A stretch of DNA of 64,000 nucleotides from positions 62,001 to 126,000 of the forward strand of contig CAJNDS010002215.1 in NCBI GenBank assembly GCA_905221605.1, read 5' to 3'. Positions 1-12,835 of this stretch are shown here, piece by piece. The stretch's first letter is position 1. Every line of letters starts with the position of its first letter. The position numbers were made by a program, and so were the translations under genes. This DNA comes from Symbiodinium natans. Taxonomy: Eukaryota; Sar; Dinophyceae; Suessiales; Symbiodiniaceae. Below the pieces are notes generated by a model. That model searched no databases and was not told where the DNA came from. It worked only from the letters and a program-made list of their open reading frames with translations.

Positions 1-1913
1 GGTTCTCCAGAACCGTGGTGCTTCGTGAAGCTTGGCTCGTTGAAGCCAAGTTACCTGACCCGATTGCGTTGGGCTTTGTGCGTCACATGCAAGTACACAC
101 TTGTGGGCTAGGATGGATGCAACCACCAAGGTGCGGAACATACATACAGTAGCTTTCGGTTGCCAAGTGGAGGTCTTGGTGTCCAACCTTGTGGGTAGAA
201 GAGCCTCCATCGAACGATGTGCAGCTGTATCACAGCAGCAATTGTGGGGGGCCTTGTGCGCGCGGTCTTCCAGTTGACAGGCAGTGAGTTCGCGCGGAAT
301 TGTAGACCATCACTGCCCGGCTTTTCTTCTCAAAGCAGAAAGGCTCCAAGCTGCTTGGGGACGTGTCCTCTGTGCAGATGCTAGCATAGAGGACCGAGTG
401 AGACGGCTACGTCAGCTGTGTAGCCTGTGGGCTTGTTAATTGGCCTCTTGGACCTTCATGTTGGGGCTCATGTGCCAGGTTGCAGCATCGCGCCGCCCTC
501 AGAAGTAGGGTAGGTGTGTTCTCGAAGAGTTCCGCAAGGGCGCACGAGCGCGCGCTTGCTGGTGCCAAGGGGTGCCTATGAGCATGTCTGCACGTATTGC
601 GTGTTGCACTCCCCTTGTGCTGTTTTGTCCTCGCGCCGCCCTCAGAAGTAGGGAAGGCTTTGTCGCATTAATGGTGATGGGTCGCATCGTAAGATGTGCT
701 ACTGCCGGTTGACTAGTTCTCGCGACTTGGCACGGGCTTCGGACTACTGTGGTTCCTCTTCAAAACAGCATCGACTCCAAGCTGCTTGTGCCTGAACTTT
801 GCACAGGGTATGCCAGAATTGCAATTGAGCCGAGTGAAGCGGCTACGTAGCCTGCTGGTTCGCTAATTTCTGTTGTTCTGGTAGCCCCAGCACAAATTGG
901 AATGTCGGCATGTCTTTAGGGGCTTTCCACAGCGCCTCCACGCCATCATTGCAGAAGGGGGGTGTCTCGGAGCTCTCGTCGCCATCCTTCGACAGTTGTT
1001 GATTGCGCTCTTTGTGGCCCCGACGTTTTAGTGTTTCAAGTGTCCAAATAGGCAAAGAACAGTTTTCTTGAATTCGGTGTTGTGTCTTGCAAAAAGTGTG
1101 CACTGGCATTTCAGCCCATTTTCAGAGCGTTCGAGAAGTGCGCACGCTTCGTAGGATCTTCCCAGCTGACACAATTCCGTCAGGGAACAAGTACAGGCAA
1201 GTTTCCGAGGGGGCTAGAATTTGGAGCGGGGCATGACGTGGCCTGATCCCCGAACGCTATCGGGAAGATCTGATTTTGGAACATGCTTGGCGTGCTTTGG
1301 GTCGGAAGGTGCCTTCAGAATGCTCTTGAAACGGTTTGGGAACGCTGAAAGCACAAGGGTTCCCAGAACACACCAAATGACCATGAGTGTTTTATTCACT
1401 TCAATGCTCCCCGACCGCCTGCCTCCCTCACCTCCACATCACACCTGAGCGCGCCCAAACTCGAAACGACACAAGCTTATTGGACCGTGCTTCGAACAGA
1501 ATGTAGTAATGCTTGTATACTGGTTTTTGGAATGATATCAGTTGAGAACTCCACATAGAGACTCTATCTCGTAGGGACTCTTGCAAGTCCAGTGCACCCT
1601 ACAAGAGAAGGCTGCCCTTCTGCGATCCATGGCTGCTCCAGTCCTGCCCAAGTCGCAAGTGCTTGGAAAGCCACCTTCGCACATCTTGGTGCGTGTGGGC
1701 CCGACTCGCGCACCTGACTGCGGGAGCACATGCTTCCAGAAAGCTAGGATGACTGCAGGCACTCATGCAACGGTGCGAACCATGCAGCATCGAAGTATTT
1801 GGATCCGGGGGGGACAATCAACTCCTTCAGTCCTTTCCATCTAAGTTCTCTCGCGTCTCTCCATCCTTCTGAGCTCCGCTTCCGTTGAGAGGGCAAGTTG
1901 TGCAGATTTGGGC

Positions 1914-1998
1914 CGCAATGGAAGCAATGGAAGCAATGGAAGCAATGGAAGCAATGGAAGCAATGGAAGCAATGGAAGCAATGGAAGCAATGGAAGCA
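1914..1998. repeat. 9-bp minisatellite, about nine units
   Basis: The unit 'gcaatggaa' repeats about nine times without interruption. Because 9 is a multiple of three, all frames stay open and give Gly-Ser-Asn, Lys-Gln-Trp or similar tripeptide runs. There is no sign that these are real proteins. Confidence 0.9.
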
Positions 1999-2530
1999 TA
2001 GCATGGCAGAGCGTATTATCTGTCGATCTCGCAGGTACCAATCCCACAGCTTTTGCACAGATTTGTGGGCCTGCAGGCCCCCAATCAACCGAGAAAGGAG
2101 GTTCGGAAAAGGCCAAAACTTCATACGAGTTTTGCTGTGCAAACATTTTTCTCCATGTGCTACCGTGCATTACGGTGTATTGGAGAAATCAGCTACTGAG
2201 GCGGCGCCCAAAACCCGACATGTGCAAGCAGGTCCCATACGGGCGGCATCAGCTGGGATATGTTGTGTGCTCGACTTGCGTCAGCAGTTGCAAGTAACTG
2301 CGTCAGCTGCGCGATGTGGCGGCTTTCTGCAGAGGAGTTGCGAATGCTTTTGAAGATATTCCAAGTGAAGCTGGCATCGCCCTTCAGATTCTAACACGAG
2401 GTTGGGGAGGAAGGTATCCGGGACACGCCAGGCGTGAAGCAAACTTCATAAGGATTCTCCCTGCCGGCGACTTTGTGATGAAGGGTTTGTGTCACTGTCG
2501 CGTGTCAGCTGCAACCTCGGAATCCTACGC

Positions 2531-3329
2531 CCGTCAGCTTCCGTGTGGGTTGAAGATATGCATCAGAAAGTTACACCAAATTTGATACCGGAACGGCATC
2601 GCCGAAGAGTTTAGGACTTCGCACAATTCTGGGACCTTGTGTGGGTCTTCTGGTTGACTAGCTCACTAGCTCTCGTTAGCTGGCGCGGACTTTGGACTTT
2701 CACTGCGGCTCCTTTGCAAAACGAACGCTCCGAGCTACCTGGTCCCGGAAGGCGAACCAAGTGAGCTCGGTCCGGTAGCCCTGCGAGCTTGTTCAGTTCT
2801 CCCGTTCTGCTAGCCACGGCGGCCCCAGCAAGAAATGCACAAAGTGCTTTGCGGGACAAAGACTACCTCGGACTCGTTTGACGATAAGCTTCAGTGGTCT
2901 GCCAAAATTGCGGGAAGAAGGAAAAGATGATGGGTCGGTCAGTGTTTTTTCGGGTGCCTTGATGCACAGGGCTCGGGCTGTTGAAGCCATTGTATGCTCA
3001 TGCATTCCAGCCATGTTTGGCCAGCTTGCAAACATGACCGAACATGTTAGTGCGGGAAAATCACGCGCTGTCCTATCGTTCAGGCGCCCGACGCTGGCCT
3101 TCGTGCATCACATGCCTGGCTGGAGCGGGGAGTATTCAACTGAATGGCTAGGATGGATGCAGCCGCCCATGCCAGGTTGCCAACCGCGCATGCTCGAAGC
3201 AGTCGGTTCCCCAAGGGCAAAGGTCTTGGCAGCCAACCTTCTGCGCAGAACAGCCTACAATGCAGGACGTGCTACCAGGTGTATCAAAGGAATCAGCAGT
3301 TCTGGGGCCTTGCGAGAGTGGCCTTCCGG
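2531..3329 (+). repeat. 0.8-kb duplicated segment, copy A
   Basis: This segment is almost identical to 5783-6578 over about 800 bases. The few differences seen include 'acatgttagtg' versus 'acatgtgagtg', 'cctacaatgc' versus 'cctgcaatgc', 'ctggggcc' versus 'ctggtgcc', and small insertions near the left end. The shared identity ends abruptly after 'gtggccttccgg'. The sharp ends and low divergence indicate a recent duplication. A shorter, clearly older copy of its right part lies at about 3519-3730. Confidence 0.85.
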
Positions 3330-3339
3330 ATGACTAGTG

Positions 3340-4990
3340 TGGCGTTGGCTCTCTAAAAGCCACTTTCCTAGAAGCATTCATGTTGCGGTCAAGGGGTCCT
3401 CATGTGGAGGTTCACCCCTGCTTCAGCACCTTCAGTCCGACCTCAGAAGCACCGTTGTTTGCCAGGGCTTGGGGCACCCCAAAACTGAAACTTTGCCTTT
3501 AAACCCTAATCCGCCCTTCGTGCCTCACGTGCCTGGCTGGGGCTGGGAGTATTCAACTGAATGGATGCCAGGTTGATGCATGCTCCAAGCACTCGGTTCC
3601 CCAAGGGCAAAGGTCTTGGCAGCCGACCATCTCCGCAGAACAGCCTGCAATGCAGGATGTGCTACCATGTGTATCAAAGGAATCAGCAGTTCTGGGGCCT
3701 TGCGACTGCGAGAGTGGCTTTCTGGATGACTAGCCTTGTCCGAAAAAGCAAGTGCTTGCGGACGTGGCGTCCTTTCTTTAGAAGCCACCTTCTGCGTCAG
3801 CACCAGCAGTCCTACCTCAAGAGCACCCTTGTTTGCCCGAACTTGGGGAGGCTCGGCCTCGGAATCATCCCCCAAACTGAAACTTTACCTCTAAACCCTA
3901 GTCCCTAAAGACCAAGCCAAGATGCCCAACCAAACGAAAGGAGGGCCCTTTTCTCACGACAGTCGTGTGGATTCCAGCTTCACCCACCAGAAGTGGGGGT
4001 GGTCCCCACTTACATGGAGCTTTGTATTGAGTGGTATTGCGCAGCGTATGCAGGCCATTGACACTCGTGATACAGTCGTGCTGAGAAGCAATAGGTTGCT
4101 GTCATGGGGCCCTCTCTTTAGCGGCCGCCTCCCTAAAAGCAGCTATGTTGCCCTCACAAGGTCCTCATGCGGAAGTCCGCAGTCTCCACTTACGTGGAGC
4201 TTGGTATTGAGTTGTACTGCGCACTCATGATGCACTCGCACTGAGAAGCAACGGGTTGCTGTCATGGGGTCCTTTCTCTAGATGCCACCTCCCAAAAGCA
4301 GGTATGTTGCGCTCACAGGGGCCTCGTGCGGAAGCCCACCCATTTTCTCACAAGGGCTGCCAGGGCCGGCTGGGTCTCGGAATCATTCCTAAACCTAAAC
4401 ATCTTAAACCCCAATCCCTGAAGACTAGGACAAGATGCCAGCCAAACGAAAGGGCCCTTTTCTGACGACAGTCGTGTGGATTCCCAGCTTCACCCAGCAG
4501 AAGTGGGCGTGGTCCCCGCTTACGTGGAGCTTTGTATTGAGTTGTATTGCGCAGCGTATGCAGGCCATTGACACTCATGATGCAGTATGGTTGCTGTCAT
4601 GGGGTCCTCTCTTTACATGCCTCCCCCCAGATGCCACCTCCCTGAAAGCAGCTATGTTGCACTCACCGGTGCCTTGTGCAGAAGCCCACCCTTTTCTCAG
4701 AAGGGCTGCCAGGGCTCGGGGTGGCTGAACCTGTAAACCCTAATCTCTAAAAACTTAAGCCCAGATGCCAACGAAACGAAAGGGCCCTTCTCTGACGACA
4801 GTCGTGTGGATTCCGAGCTTCACCCACCAGAAGTGGGGGTGGTCCCCACTTTCGTGGAGCTTTGTATTGCGCAGCGGACGTAGGCAATCGAGGTTTATAC
4901 TGTGGTCGTGCAGTGATGCGCAGGCGTCGGACATCATTTCTGTGCGCCTCAGCAGGAAGCTCCAGGGTGCCTCGCGAAGCAGGCATGACT
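3340..4990 (+). repeat. Imperfect tandem block with a recurring small hairpin
   Basis: Three fuller copies of a module of a few hundred bases begin near 3948, 4448 and 4789 with 'cttttct(c/g)acgacagtcgtg', and a truncated one lies near 4173. Each carries a stretch around 'cacccaccagaagtggg', then 'tggagctttgtattg', and most carry 'ggttgctgtcatgggg'. In the first and last fuller copies a perfect 7-bp inverted repeat, 'agtgggg' / 'ccccact' around a GTGGT loop, sits just inside the module (near 3990 and 4831). In the copy at 4448 it has decayed. Scraps of CCCTAA-like sequence follow the modules (3480-3510, 3890, 4390, 4735). Confidence 0.65.
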
Positions 4991-5782
4991 TTATGTGTGG
5001 CCTTGCACGGCGGCACCTCGCACGTGTTGGAACAACAGGGTTTCGCACACTTTTCGGTCGGGAGTCCCTTGCGAATGCTGGGGCTGATTGTAAGAGTCTA
5101 TTGATTGCGAGCTTGTGGGCTCGTTGCGGCTCTCCTCCTGAGTGTCACGTGCAACCCGCGGGAAGGCTGTCCTTCTACGATCCATGGCTGCTCCCGGCTG
5201 CTCAGCAAGTCGTGGGAGTTTCTGGGAGAGGCACCTTCGCGCAGCTTCGCATGCGTTGACTTGCGCCCTTGACGGCATTGCCTTGTGTGCATCACATGCT
5301 TGCGTGGAGGCTCGGAGCACGTGCTTCCGTAAAGCTAGGATGGATGCGGCCACCCATGCAAGGCGCATTTGGTTCCCCAAGCGTGGTCTTGGCAGCCGAT
5401 CTTCTGGGTATCGTGTACATAGGATCAACCACCGCTTGAGCGGCACCCAAATCCTCACATGACCAGGTCATGTAAGGAGGGAGGTCTCGCATCAATGGGG
5501 TGCCAGCTGGGATATGTTGCGTGGCAGACACGCGTCAGCGATTGCCAGCAGCTGTGTCCGTGTCAGCCATACGATTGGACCTCTTACAGGCGATTGGGTG
5601 TATACAGTTGAGTTGCAAACTGGCATCGCCCCGCTTAGGATTCTAACGCGAGGTTGGGGAGGAAGGTCTCTGGGACACACCAGGCGTTGTCTAAAGCATC
5701 GTGAAGTTAACCTTGGCACAGCACCAAGGTTTCTCCCTGTCGGCGTCTTTGTGATGAAGGGTTTGTGTCAGTCTGCCCGTCA

Positions 5783-6578
5783 GCTTCCGTGTGGGTTGAA
5801 GATATGCATCAGAAAGTTACACCAAATTTGATAACCGAACGGCATCACCAAAGGGTTTAGGACTTCGCACAATTCTGGGACCTTGTGTGGGTGGTCTTCT
5901 GGTTGACTAGCTCACTAGCTCTCGTTAGCTGGCGCGGACTTTGGACTTTCACTGCGGCTCCTTTGCAAAACGAACGCTCCGAGCTACCTGGTCCCGGAAG
6001 GCGAACCAAGTGAGCTCGGTCCGGTAGCCCTGCGAGCTTGTTCAGTTCTCCCGTTCTGCTAGCCACGGCGGCCCCAGCAAGAAATGCACAAAGTGCTTTG
6101 CGGGACAAAGACTACCTCGGACTCGTTTGACGATAAGCTTCAGTGGTCTGCCAAAATTGCGGGAAGAAGGAAAAGATGATGGGTCGGTCAGTGTTTTTTC
6201 GGGTGCCTTGATGCACAGGGCTCGGGCTGTTGAAGCCATTGTATGCTCATGCATTCCAGCCATGTTTGGCCAGCTTGCAAACATGACCGAACATGTGAGT
6301 GCGGGAAAATCACGCGCTGTCCTATCGTTCAGGCGCCCGACGCTGGCCTTCGTGCATCACATGCCTGGCTGGAGCGGGGAGTATTCAACTGAATGGCTAG
6401 GATGGATGCAGCCGCCCATGCCAGGTTGCCAACCGCGCATGCTCGAAGCAGTCGGTTCCCCAAGGGCAAAGGTCTTGGCAGCCAACCTTCTGCGCAGAAC
6501 AGCCTGCAATGCAGGACGTGCTACCAGGTGTATCAAAGGAATCAGCAGTTCTGGTGCCTTGCGAGAGTGGCCTTCCGG
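5783..6578 (+). repeat. 0.8-kb duplicated segment, copy B
   Basis: Second copy of the segment at 2531-3329, in the same orientation about 3.25 kb downstream. Identity extends from the 'cccgtcagcttccgtgtg' string to 'gtggccttccgg', after which the two copies diverge completely. Open frames shared by both copies are conserved only because the DNA is recent. They are not evidence of coding. Confidence 0.85.
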
Positions 6579-8499
6579 CTGGCTTGCCCTGGCAAGACGG
6601 CACGGGCTTTGGACTTTCACTGCGGTTCCTCTTCAATATGAAAGGTCTGAGTTGCCTGAAAGTGCATGCATTCCTGGCATGGGGTGAGTTTTCTAGCGAG
6701 CCGAGTAGGTCTGGTAGCCCTGTGGCCTGTGGGCTTGTTAATTCCTCCTGTTCTGGTCCCCAGTCCTGCCCAGAGGGAAGCTCCAAGGTGCGTCCTGAAG
6801 CAGCATGGCATGACTTTATGTGTGGCCTTGCACGGCGACACCTCGCACGCGTTGGAAAAGCAGGGCTTCGCACACTTTTCGGTCGGGAGTCACTTGCGAA
6901 TGCTGGCGCTCATTGTGAGAGTCTGTTGATTTCGAAAGATTGCGAGCTTGTGGGCTCGTTGCTGCTCTCCTCCCGAACGTCTAGTGTAACTCGCGGGAAG
7001 GCTGTCCTTCTACGATCCATGGCTGCTCCAGAGCAAGTCGTGGGAGCTGCTGGGAGAGGTACTTTCGCAGATGTTGTTGTTGGGGTACAATCGTCCCTGT
7101 ACTGGGCATCTGTGGCTATGTGTGTTGGTCTGCCTGCAAGTGATGAGTAGGTGAGTCGGCCGATTGTGGACTTGTGGGACCAGAAATGTCGCTCCTTTCT
7201 GCGAGCTCCTTCCGCATTTCCTGCTTCTCAGAAGTTTGCCCTGCCTCGAGAAGCGCTCTTCTGCAGATTTCTGCGGTTTCCGGAGCGCTTTCAAGCCTTG
7301 TCAAACTGTCAAACCCGTCCTGTTGCAAACTTTCAATCTGAGAATCTCCGCAACGCTCAAAGTATCAACCTTTTCGAGCTCGGGTGTCGTCGAACGGCAA
7401 CGGCGACTGCAGGCGAAAGGGGGGTGCTAAACGCGCGCTTACGCGCAAAGGGCGGAAGAGGATGCTTCAAGGAGGCCCGCAGCTGCTGGCGCTGCAGCGT
7501 GTAGCTGCGGTTTAGCTTGCAGCCATGGCAGCTCGGGATCTTCTTGTTTAGGGTTGATGCTATCCCGACACTACAACGCCGACTTATCAGAGACCATCCC
7601 CGCATGGTTGTGGGGACGCAGGAAAGGTCCAAGGCGAGCCACGAAGCATTGGCGAAGCACTGCAGAGTCCCTCAACTACGTCTTCAGGCAGGTTTGAGGC
7701 TCCAGAGTGTGTGGAGGCAGGGTGAAGCACGGCGCGGTGGCCTGGCGGAGTCTTCTCTTGCGGCTTCATGCAAATGGGTTTATTCTGCATGTTAGGAGTG
7801 CCTAGGGATGCAAGTTTGCCTGCCACTTTGATCACTTGATAAGGCACCTGTTGCACAGATCAGCAGTGGCCTTTGCTTGCTGTTTTGGGCGCTCGAACAG
7901 TTCAGAGCATCTCTTGGAGGGGCTGCATCCGGGACCGGCAAAGAGGTTCAAAGTCTTGGACTCGTGATGTGCCCGCGTCTCGAATCAGGTAGAAGCTCTT
8001 TGTTGCAGGGCCGTGTTGATCCGCTGAGCCGTAAGGGAATCCCATGCCCGAAACCAATGCAATGCGTACGTGTTGCTTGTTCCAGGTTCAATAGATGCCT
8101 TGCATCGTGCTTCTGCAAATGCTGGCCCCGTGCTCGGCCAGCAGGCACCACAAGGTGTCTGCAGCGTCGCTGGGGGACACTGTTCAACAAACGGTGTGTC
8201 ATGCACGGGGTCTGGTGCAGCACAAGAGGAGCCAAGCACACTTCCTTGTGGGCGCAGGCCTTCCGCAGCGTCAAGATTCTGGTTCAAGCAAAGCGGTGCA
8301 TCAGCCTGCTGATTGTGGTCTTGTGGCTGGCGCATATCGCTTCCCTTTCTGCGAGCTTTTGTGGGTGGGTTCAGCACGTGGACCACACCCCATTTTCAGG
8401 GTTGGGCTTCTCTTGAGCTGTCCGATTTCCACTATCCCAAAACACCGCAAGCTAAATCCAAGGAGTAGGGGTGGGGTTTCAGTTTAAAAGCTGACGCAG

Positions 8500-11400
8500 A
8501 CACGCACTGCGACGTCTTTCATGACGGCAGGCACAGGTCGCTCACTGTTCCCTTGCTCCTTGTTCTCGTCAGGTGCTTTGTTGCAGCTGCTTAAGCCTTT
8601 GTGTCGTCTCAGACAGCAGCTAGAAATGGCATGCGCTGCTACAATACTACTTTATTCAGGCTGCAGTTCTGCGGAGCGTAGCTCCACAAGCAAGTGCGGT
8701 TGTCTTAGTGCTCAGCAGCATATCAGTTCGCAGCAATAGTCGGCTGCCTGCTTGCGCTTGTTCTTGTCAGTTCCCTTTCGCGGTCGGGTTTGCCTGGTGA
8801 GCTCAGATGCAAGAACACTGCTCCGACACAGTTTCCAGGGATGTCCAGGGTCTCCCTCATTTTTCACCGAGCCGACTCCGAAAAGCAAACGGTTAGACTC
8901 CCAAAAGCCTTTCGCGATCTGAACCGCGCCTAAATTTGTCCATAGCAGAGCCGCTGGAAACTTTGAGCTGCCCGTAGGCACTCTTGCACCGGAATGTCAC
9001 ACACAGGGTCTGCCCGATGCTCACTTTTTGAGCTGACGCAAAGGATAAGGGAGACACTTCTTCCGCTCGCCATGCAGCTTTTTCCTGGTCTTGGGGCACT
9101 GGATCTCGGCTGTCTTGCGCCCTCCTGAACGATCAAACGCTCCTGGGAGTGACTTGCGCAACTCATGTTACCCATGTGGTGTCATTGTCGATTGTCGGGG
9201 TCTATATTTGTCAAAGTCCGATAATTTCGGGGTGTTGATGGGGTCGTCGATGTCGATAAACTATCACGTGCAGCATTCTCCGCATAACATGTCGGCACGA
9301 CATGACATGTCACAGCGGCCCTGAAGGCATTCATGATCAGCGCAAGGCACTTGGGGACCGTAAGCTCCAAAAAACTCAGACATGGAAGCTGTGAGGGTGG
9401 CGACCTTTGTGTTTTTGTAGGCTTCTGGGCTTCGAGTGAGAGCTGTTGGGCCGTCGGGATACTTGAAGATGTCTGAACCCTGTTCTGGCATGTTCTTGTT
9501 GAGGTCGGGATGTTCGTGTTGAGGCGGGTTGCCTGGCCAACATATACAGTAGGACACTCGACTAACGGACCCTGAGGGTGCATTCTGAGCCCTCTAGCAA
9601 AGGATGTTGACTTCGAAAACGTACATCGCATAGCACACGCCGGTGCCTTTCGCTGATGGCACTGGGCTTCCAATCGCCAGGCGCCTAACCATCGAGCCCT
9701 TTTTACCCCTTGCTTTGTGCAAGCGCGCACCTGCAAGAGACGGCGCAAAGCTTGCGCGACCGCTTTTTACGAAGGAACCTGTGGCCAGAAATCGGAGCCA
9801 AATTGGCTTAGCAGTATCCGGGTCTCTATGACTTAGATTAGAAAAAGCCGTGCGTAAGATGAACCACCTGCTGCACAGAGCCTCTGCAGCCTCTGCAGCC
9901 TCTGTGACTTCTGTGACCTTTGTGCGCCTGGCTTGGAAGCGGTCCCGCGCACGGCAAGCAAGTATGCTGTGGTACCCGCGCCAGGCCCTTGGCAAGCCCC
10001 TCCAACATTGGCACCGAAGCTCTCCAGAGCTGCACAGCAAGCTGCACCCTTTGCGGCATGGCCTTACCTCGGCACCTGAAGACCTCGAAGCTCAAGGTTT
10101 GGGGATTCTGGTGCAGGGAAACCTCTAAGCCGAACATTCCAAACCCCTGAGACCCTTAGTTGTTTTACATCACTCTTGGCTCCCCAAGCCGCCAGAAGCC
10201 TAAAGCACAGACAACCTAAACCTTGATTGCTGTCCACCCCAACCCTAAACGCTCACCAAGATAGAGGCCCGGCTCGGGAAAAGCGAGGCAGCATTGGAGC
10301 ACACTCTCCTCGGTCAAGCTTCGGCCGGGAGATATTTGGGCAACTGCACAAGACGCAAGACGAATTTCTGCGCCACAGTCCCTTACTACCGATGAAGGGC
10401 ACGCGGGATGCCGCACCGCAGCTGCGAGAATGCTCTGACATTGCCGGAACATGGTTTTGACCAGTGTGGCCCAAAGTGCCTTCTCCGTGGTCCCCCGTGG
10501 ACCCGCGAAGGCATGCCCGCGCGAGATCTGAGGTTTGTACGATGCTGCAAGTGTCTAAGGGCCACGTACCCTGACTGCCCATTGAGGCATTTGAGACATG
10601 GAAGCGCAGTGAGGCTAGTGCAGCACCCAAGTAGGAAAACCAGCGCTCCCGAAACAACACCTTTGCAAAAAGCCCTATGTGGACATCATCAGTTTGGGGT
10701 AACTGAAGTCATCCAAAGCAAAAGCCACAGGCTTGGCTCGGCCGCCCTGATGAGCCATTGCTGGTAGGGTCGCGGAGTGTCCCAGAGCCGGCTGTGGGCC
10801 CGAAGAAGGCCTGAAGCCATGTGGCGGCATGAGGATATGCGGACCTAACAATTGCATTTATCTTGCTCCCCGGAAGCTGCAGCAGAGGCGATGCCTCGCC
10901 TGCCACCGCCCCGCACCGGCCGGTCTTTGCTGGGAACACGCCCGCGCAATGACATTAAATAGGAGGTCTTGATGACTTGATGTGTAAGGGGCGCAGCTAA
11001 GTATCAGGCCAGGATCAGGATGCCGCACCCCAAGCGGCACAAACCCCGGCCATATCATCCAGGACATGGCGCTCTCTTCGTGATATGCAAAACGAGCTGG
11101 ATTGCGTTGCTGCGTCTGAAGTTAGCCGTGTGCAGTATTAGACAGTGCCAGGCGTCGCGCATGTTCCAACGTGGGCGGCTACAATGGCCATCTGCATTGT
11201 CTGCAAGCCGCCTAGGTCCAGGCAAGCCTTGTCAGCGTCGGAAGAGACTTCGGAGACTTCGGGAGTGTTTTGAACGCAAGTGCTGAACAGTGCTCACAAG
11301 TGAGCACGCATTGAGCATTCAGCGGCGGACTCAACGAACATGTGACAGTGACAGTGGTACCCCCCGTGCCCTCGTGCGCCTCAGGCGCGCACCAGTACGC

Positions 11401-12660
11401 GTGCACAAGGCCCTGCTGTCTTTTTCTGCTGGCCATGGACTTGTGCAGCAGCTCACGGTTGCTTTCAAAAGGTTTTTGCGCAGAAGATGTCTCGGCAGTC
11501 TTTGATGAAGGTCAGGGGAAGCGTGGCTCCGCAGAGTGTAGCTTAGCAAGCGCTGAAGCCAGCGGAGACATGATGTGACCACAGCCCTGCAGATTCAAGA
11601 TCGCCGATGCTTGCCGAAGGTAAGGCCGGGCTGAAGCCTCCAACCGAAAGTCTTCTGTTCCTTCAGCCTTTAGCCAGAAACATTATGACATTGGGCAACT
11701 GCTACACTCTTGACAAAGAAGGCCTCAGGCCCCTACACCCAGCTGACAACATGAAAGCTGGCCGACGCCTGGGCTCTGCGTGGTTTCTGAGACGTTCCCT
11801 CATGTCTACGTAGGTGATGGGCAGGTATAGGCAGCTCGTTCAGCGGCGCAAGCCCAGGCGATTCTTCCCCCAAAATGCAAGCAAGGCATGTCCGCAACAG
11901 CTTCCACGGCTTCCATGCGCCACCTCCGAGCTTCCGCCACTTCCCCACTTTCGCTCCTCGGGTTTGCTGAACCCTTGGACTCCCGTGGACCGATTGGATC
12001 CACATCCCTATAAGCTCAAGGCTCACCTCCACAAAGTGTTGATTACATTTCATCACTTTGCTGGTGACAGGACCGGATAGCCAAAATGCCCTGCTGCTCA
12101 GAATCAACGTCTGCTCATGAACCAACTGTTGGCCGGGGCATTTTGGGTATGTCGGGCGGCGCTTACCAGTGCCGTGCTGATGGCTCAGAGCCCCAGCCCC
12201 TGGCCCTGTGCCACGATACGGCGCTGCTCATTCGGATTCAGAAGGTTTCAGCCCTCAGGCTGGCTCTCTGAGGGCTTTCCGGCACTTTCAGAGCTGTTGC
12301 CGGAGCCCTCTTGCGGCCTGCCTTAAAATGTTACAAATTCCATGCCCTTCCACAGTAGAGGGGCTGAGAGTTTCAGGAACTTCGACCCTTAAGTCGCCCT
12401 CACTTACAGAGGCTCAGCCGGTTTGACGTCAGTGGGATGTCTGGATTTATCACGTGTCCCAAGACTGGCAGGGCACCTGGGCATGTGACTTTGGCTTCAC
12501 ATGCTTGCGGGCACCGGAGACAAAGGAGGTTGGGGTTTAAGGGCTCAGGGTCAGAAGGGCAGAGTAGATTCGGTGGATGCGTGAGGGGAGAGCAAGATCG
12601 AGTCAGGGTCGACCGGCGCTCAATGAGCGGGCAATGGCAACGGGGCCGGCACCGAGGTCG
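8500..12660. other. No gene recognised
   Basis: Open frames on both strands are short or overlap each other, and none matches a family I know. A few stretches could be exons, for example around 10880-10945 (Pro/Arg rich) and 11370-11500, but nothing decides between frames. Low-grade CCCTAA-like fragments occur at 10140-10250. Transcript evidence would be needed to place any gene here. Confidence 0.5.
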
Positions 12661-12664
12661 GGTC

Positions 12665-12835
12665 AACAGGGGGAGAGGAAGAGAGAGAGTGAGTGAGAGA
12701 GGGAGACTAGCTGACTAGCTCCCTCTCGGGGGGGCCAAACGTGTGGAGTGTGGAGAGAGAGAGAGAGAGCGAGAGAGGGAGACTAAAGATAAAGATAAAG
12801 ATAAAGATCAAGATAAAGAAGAAGAAGAGGGAGAC
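12665..12835. repeat. GA-rich tract and AAAGAT hexamer repeat
   Basis: Runs of 'gagaga' alternate with 'gggaga' at 12670-12785. They are followed by about six units of 'aaagat', one with an A-to-C change, at roughly 12785-12822. The stretch is almost pure purine on the + strand. From 12840 to 13220 I see no gene. Confidence 0.85.

Larger units (their letters stand above)
1..8500. repeat. Mosaic of diverged dispersed repeats, no gene recognised
   Basis: The first 8.5 kb is built from diverged copies of the same modules. One module starts with a 'cgtgcatcacatgcctgg'-like string, continues with 'ggctaggatggatgc', and ends near 'ggttccccaagggcaaagg'. It recurs with varying damage near 80, 1700, 3105, 3519, 5285 and 6350. 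Another, containing 'cgatccatggctgctcc', recurs near 1627, 5178 and 7014. A third, 'cagctgggatatgttg', is near 2250 and 5506. Sections near 7155 and 8310 also resemble each other ('gattgtgg..cttgtgg' followed by 'tttctgcgagct'). Open frames here change from copy to copy and match no family I know. I infer old non-autonomous repeats inserted in and next to each other, or degraded tandem duplications. Whether a transposase or reverse transcriptase lies behind them cannot be seen. Confidence 0.6.

Noticed and set aside
1744-2170. His-Cys-Phe or Leu-Pro-Leu repeat proteins on the minus strand
   Set aside because: Antisense reading of the same 9-base minisatellite.
1898-2353. Gly-Ser-Asn or Lys-Gln-Trp repeat protein
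   Set aside because: Translation of a 9-base minisatellite. The rest of the frame is not protein-like and differs from related module copies.
7877-8416. 179-codon open frame (+) as a gene
   Set aside because: It overlaps other equally open frames on both strands and includes sequence related to the dispersed repeat near 7150, with no recognisable motif.
9182-9748. 188-codon minus-strand frame
   Set aside because: Mixed composition, no family signature, overlapped by other open frames. There is not enough to call it coding.
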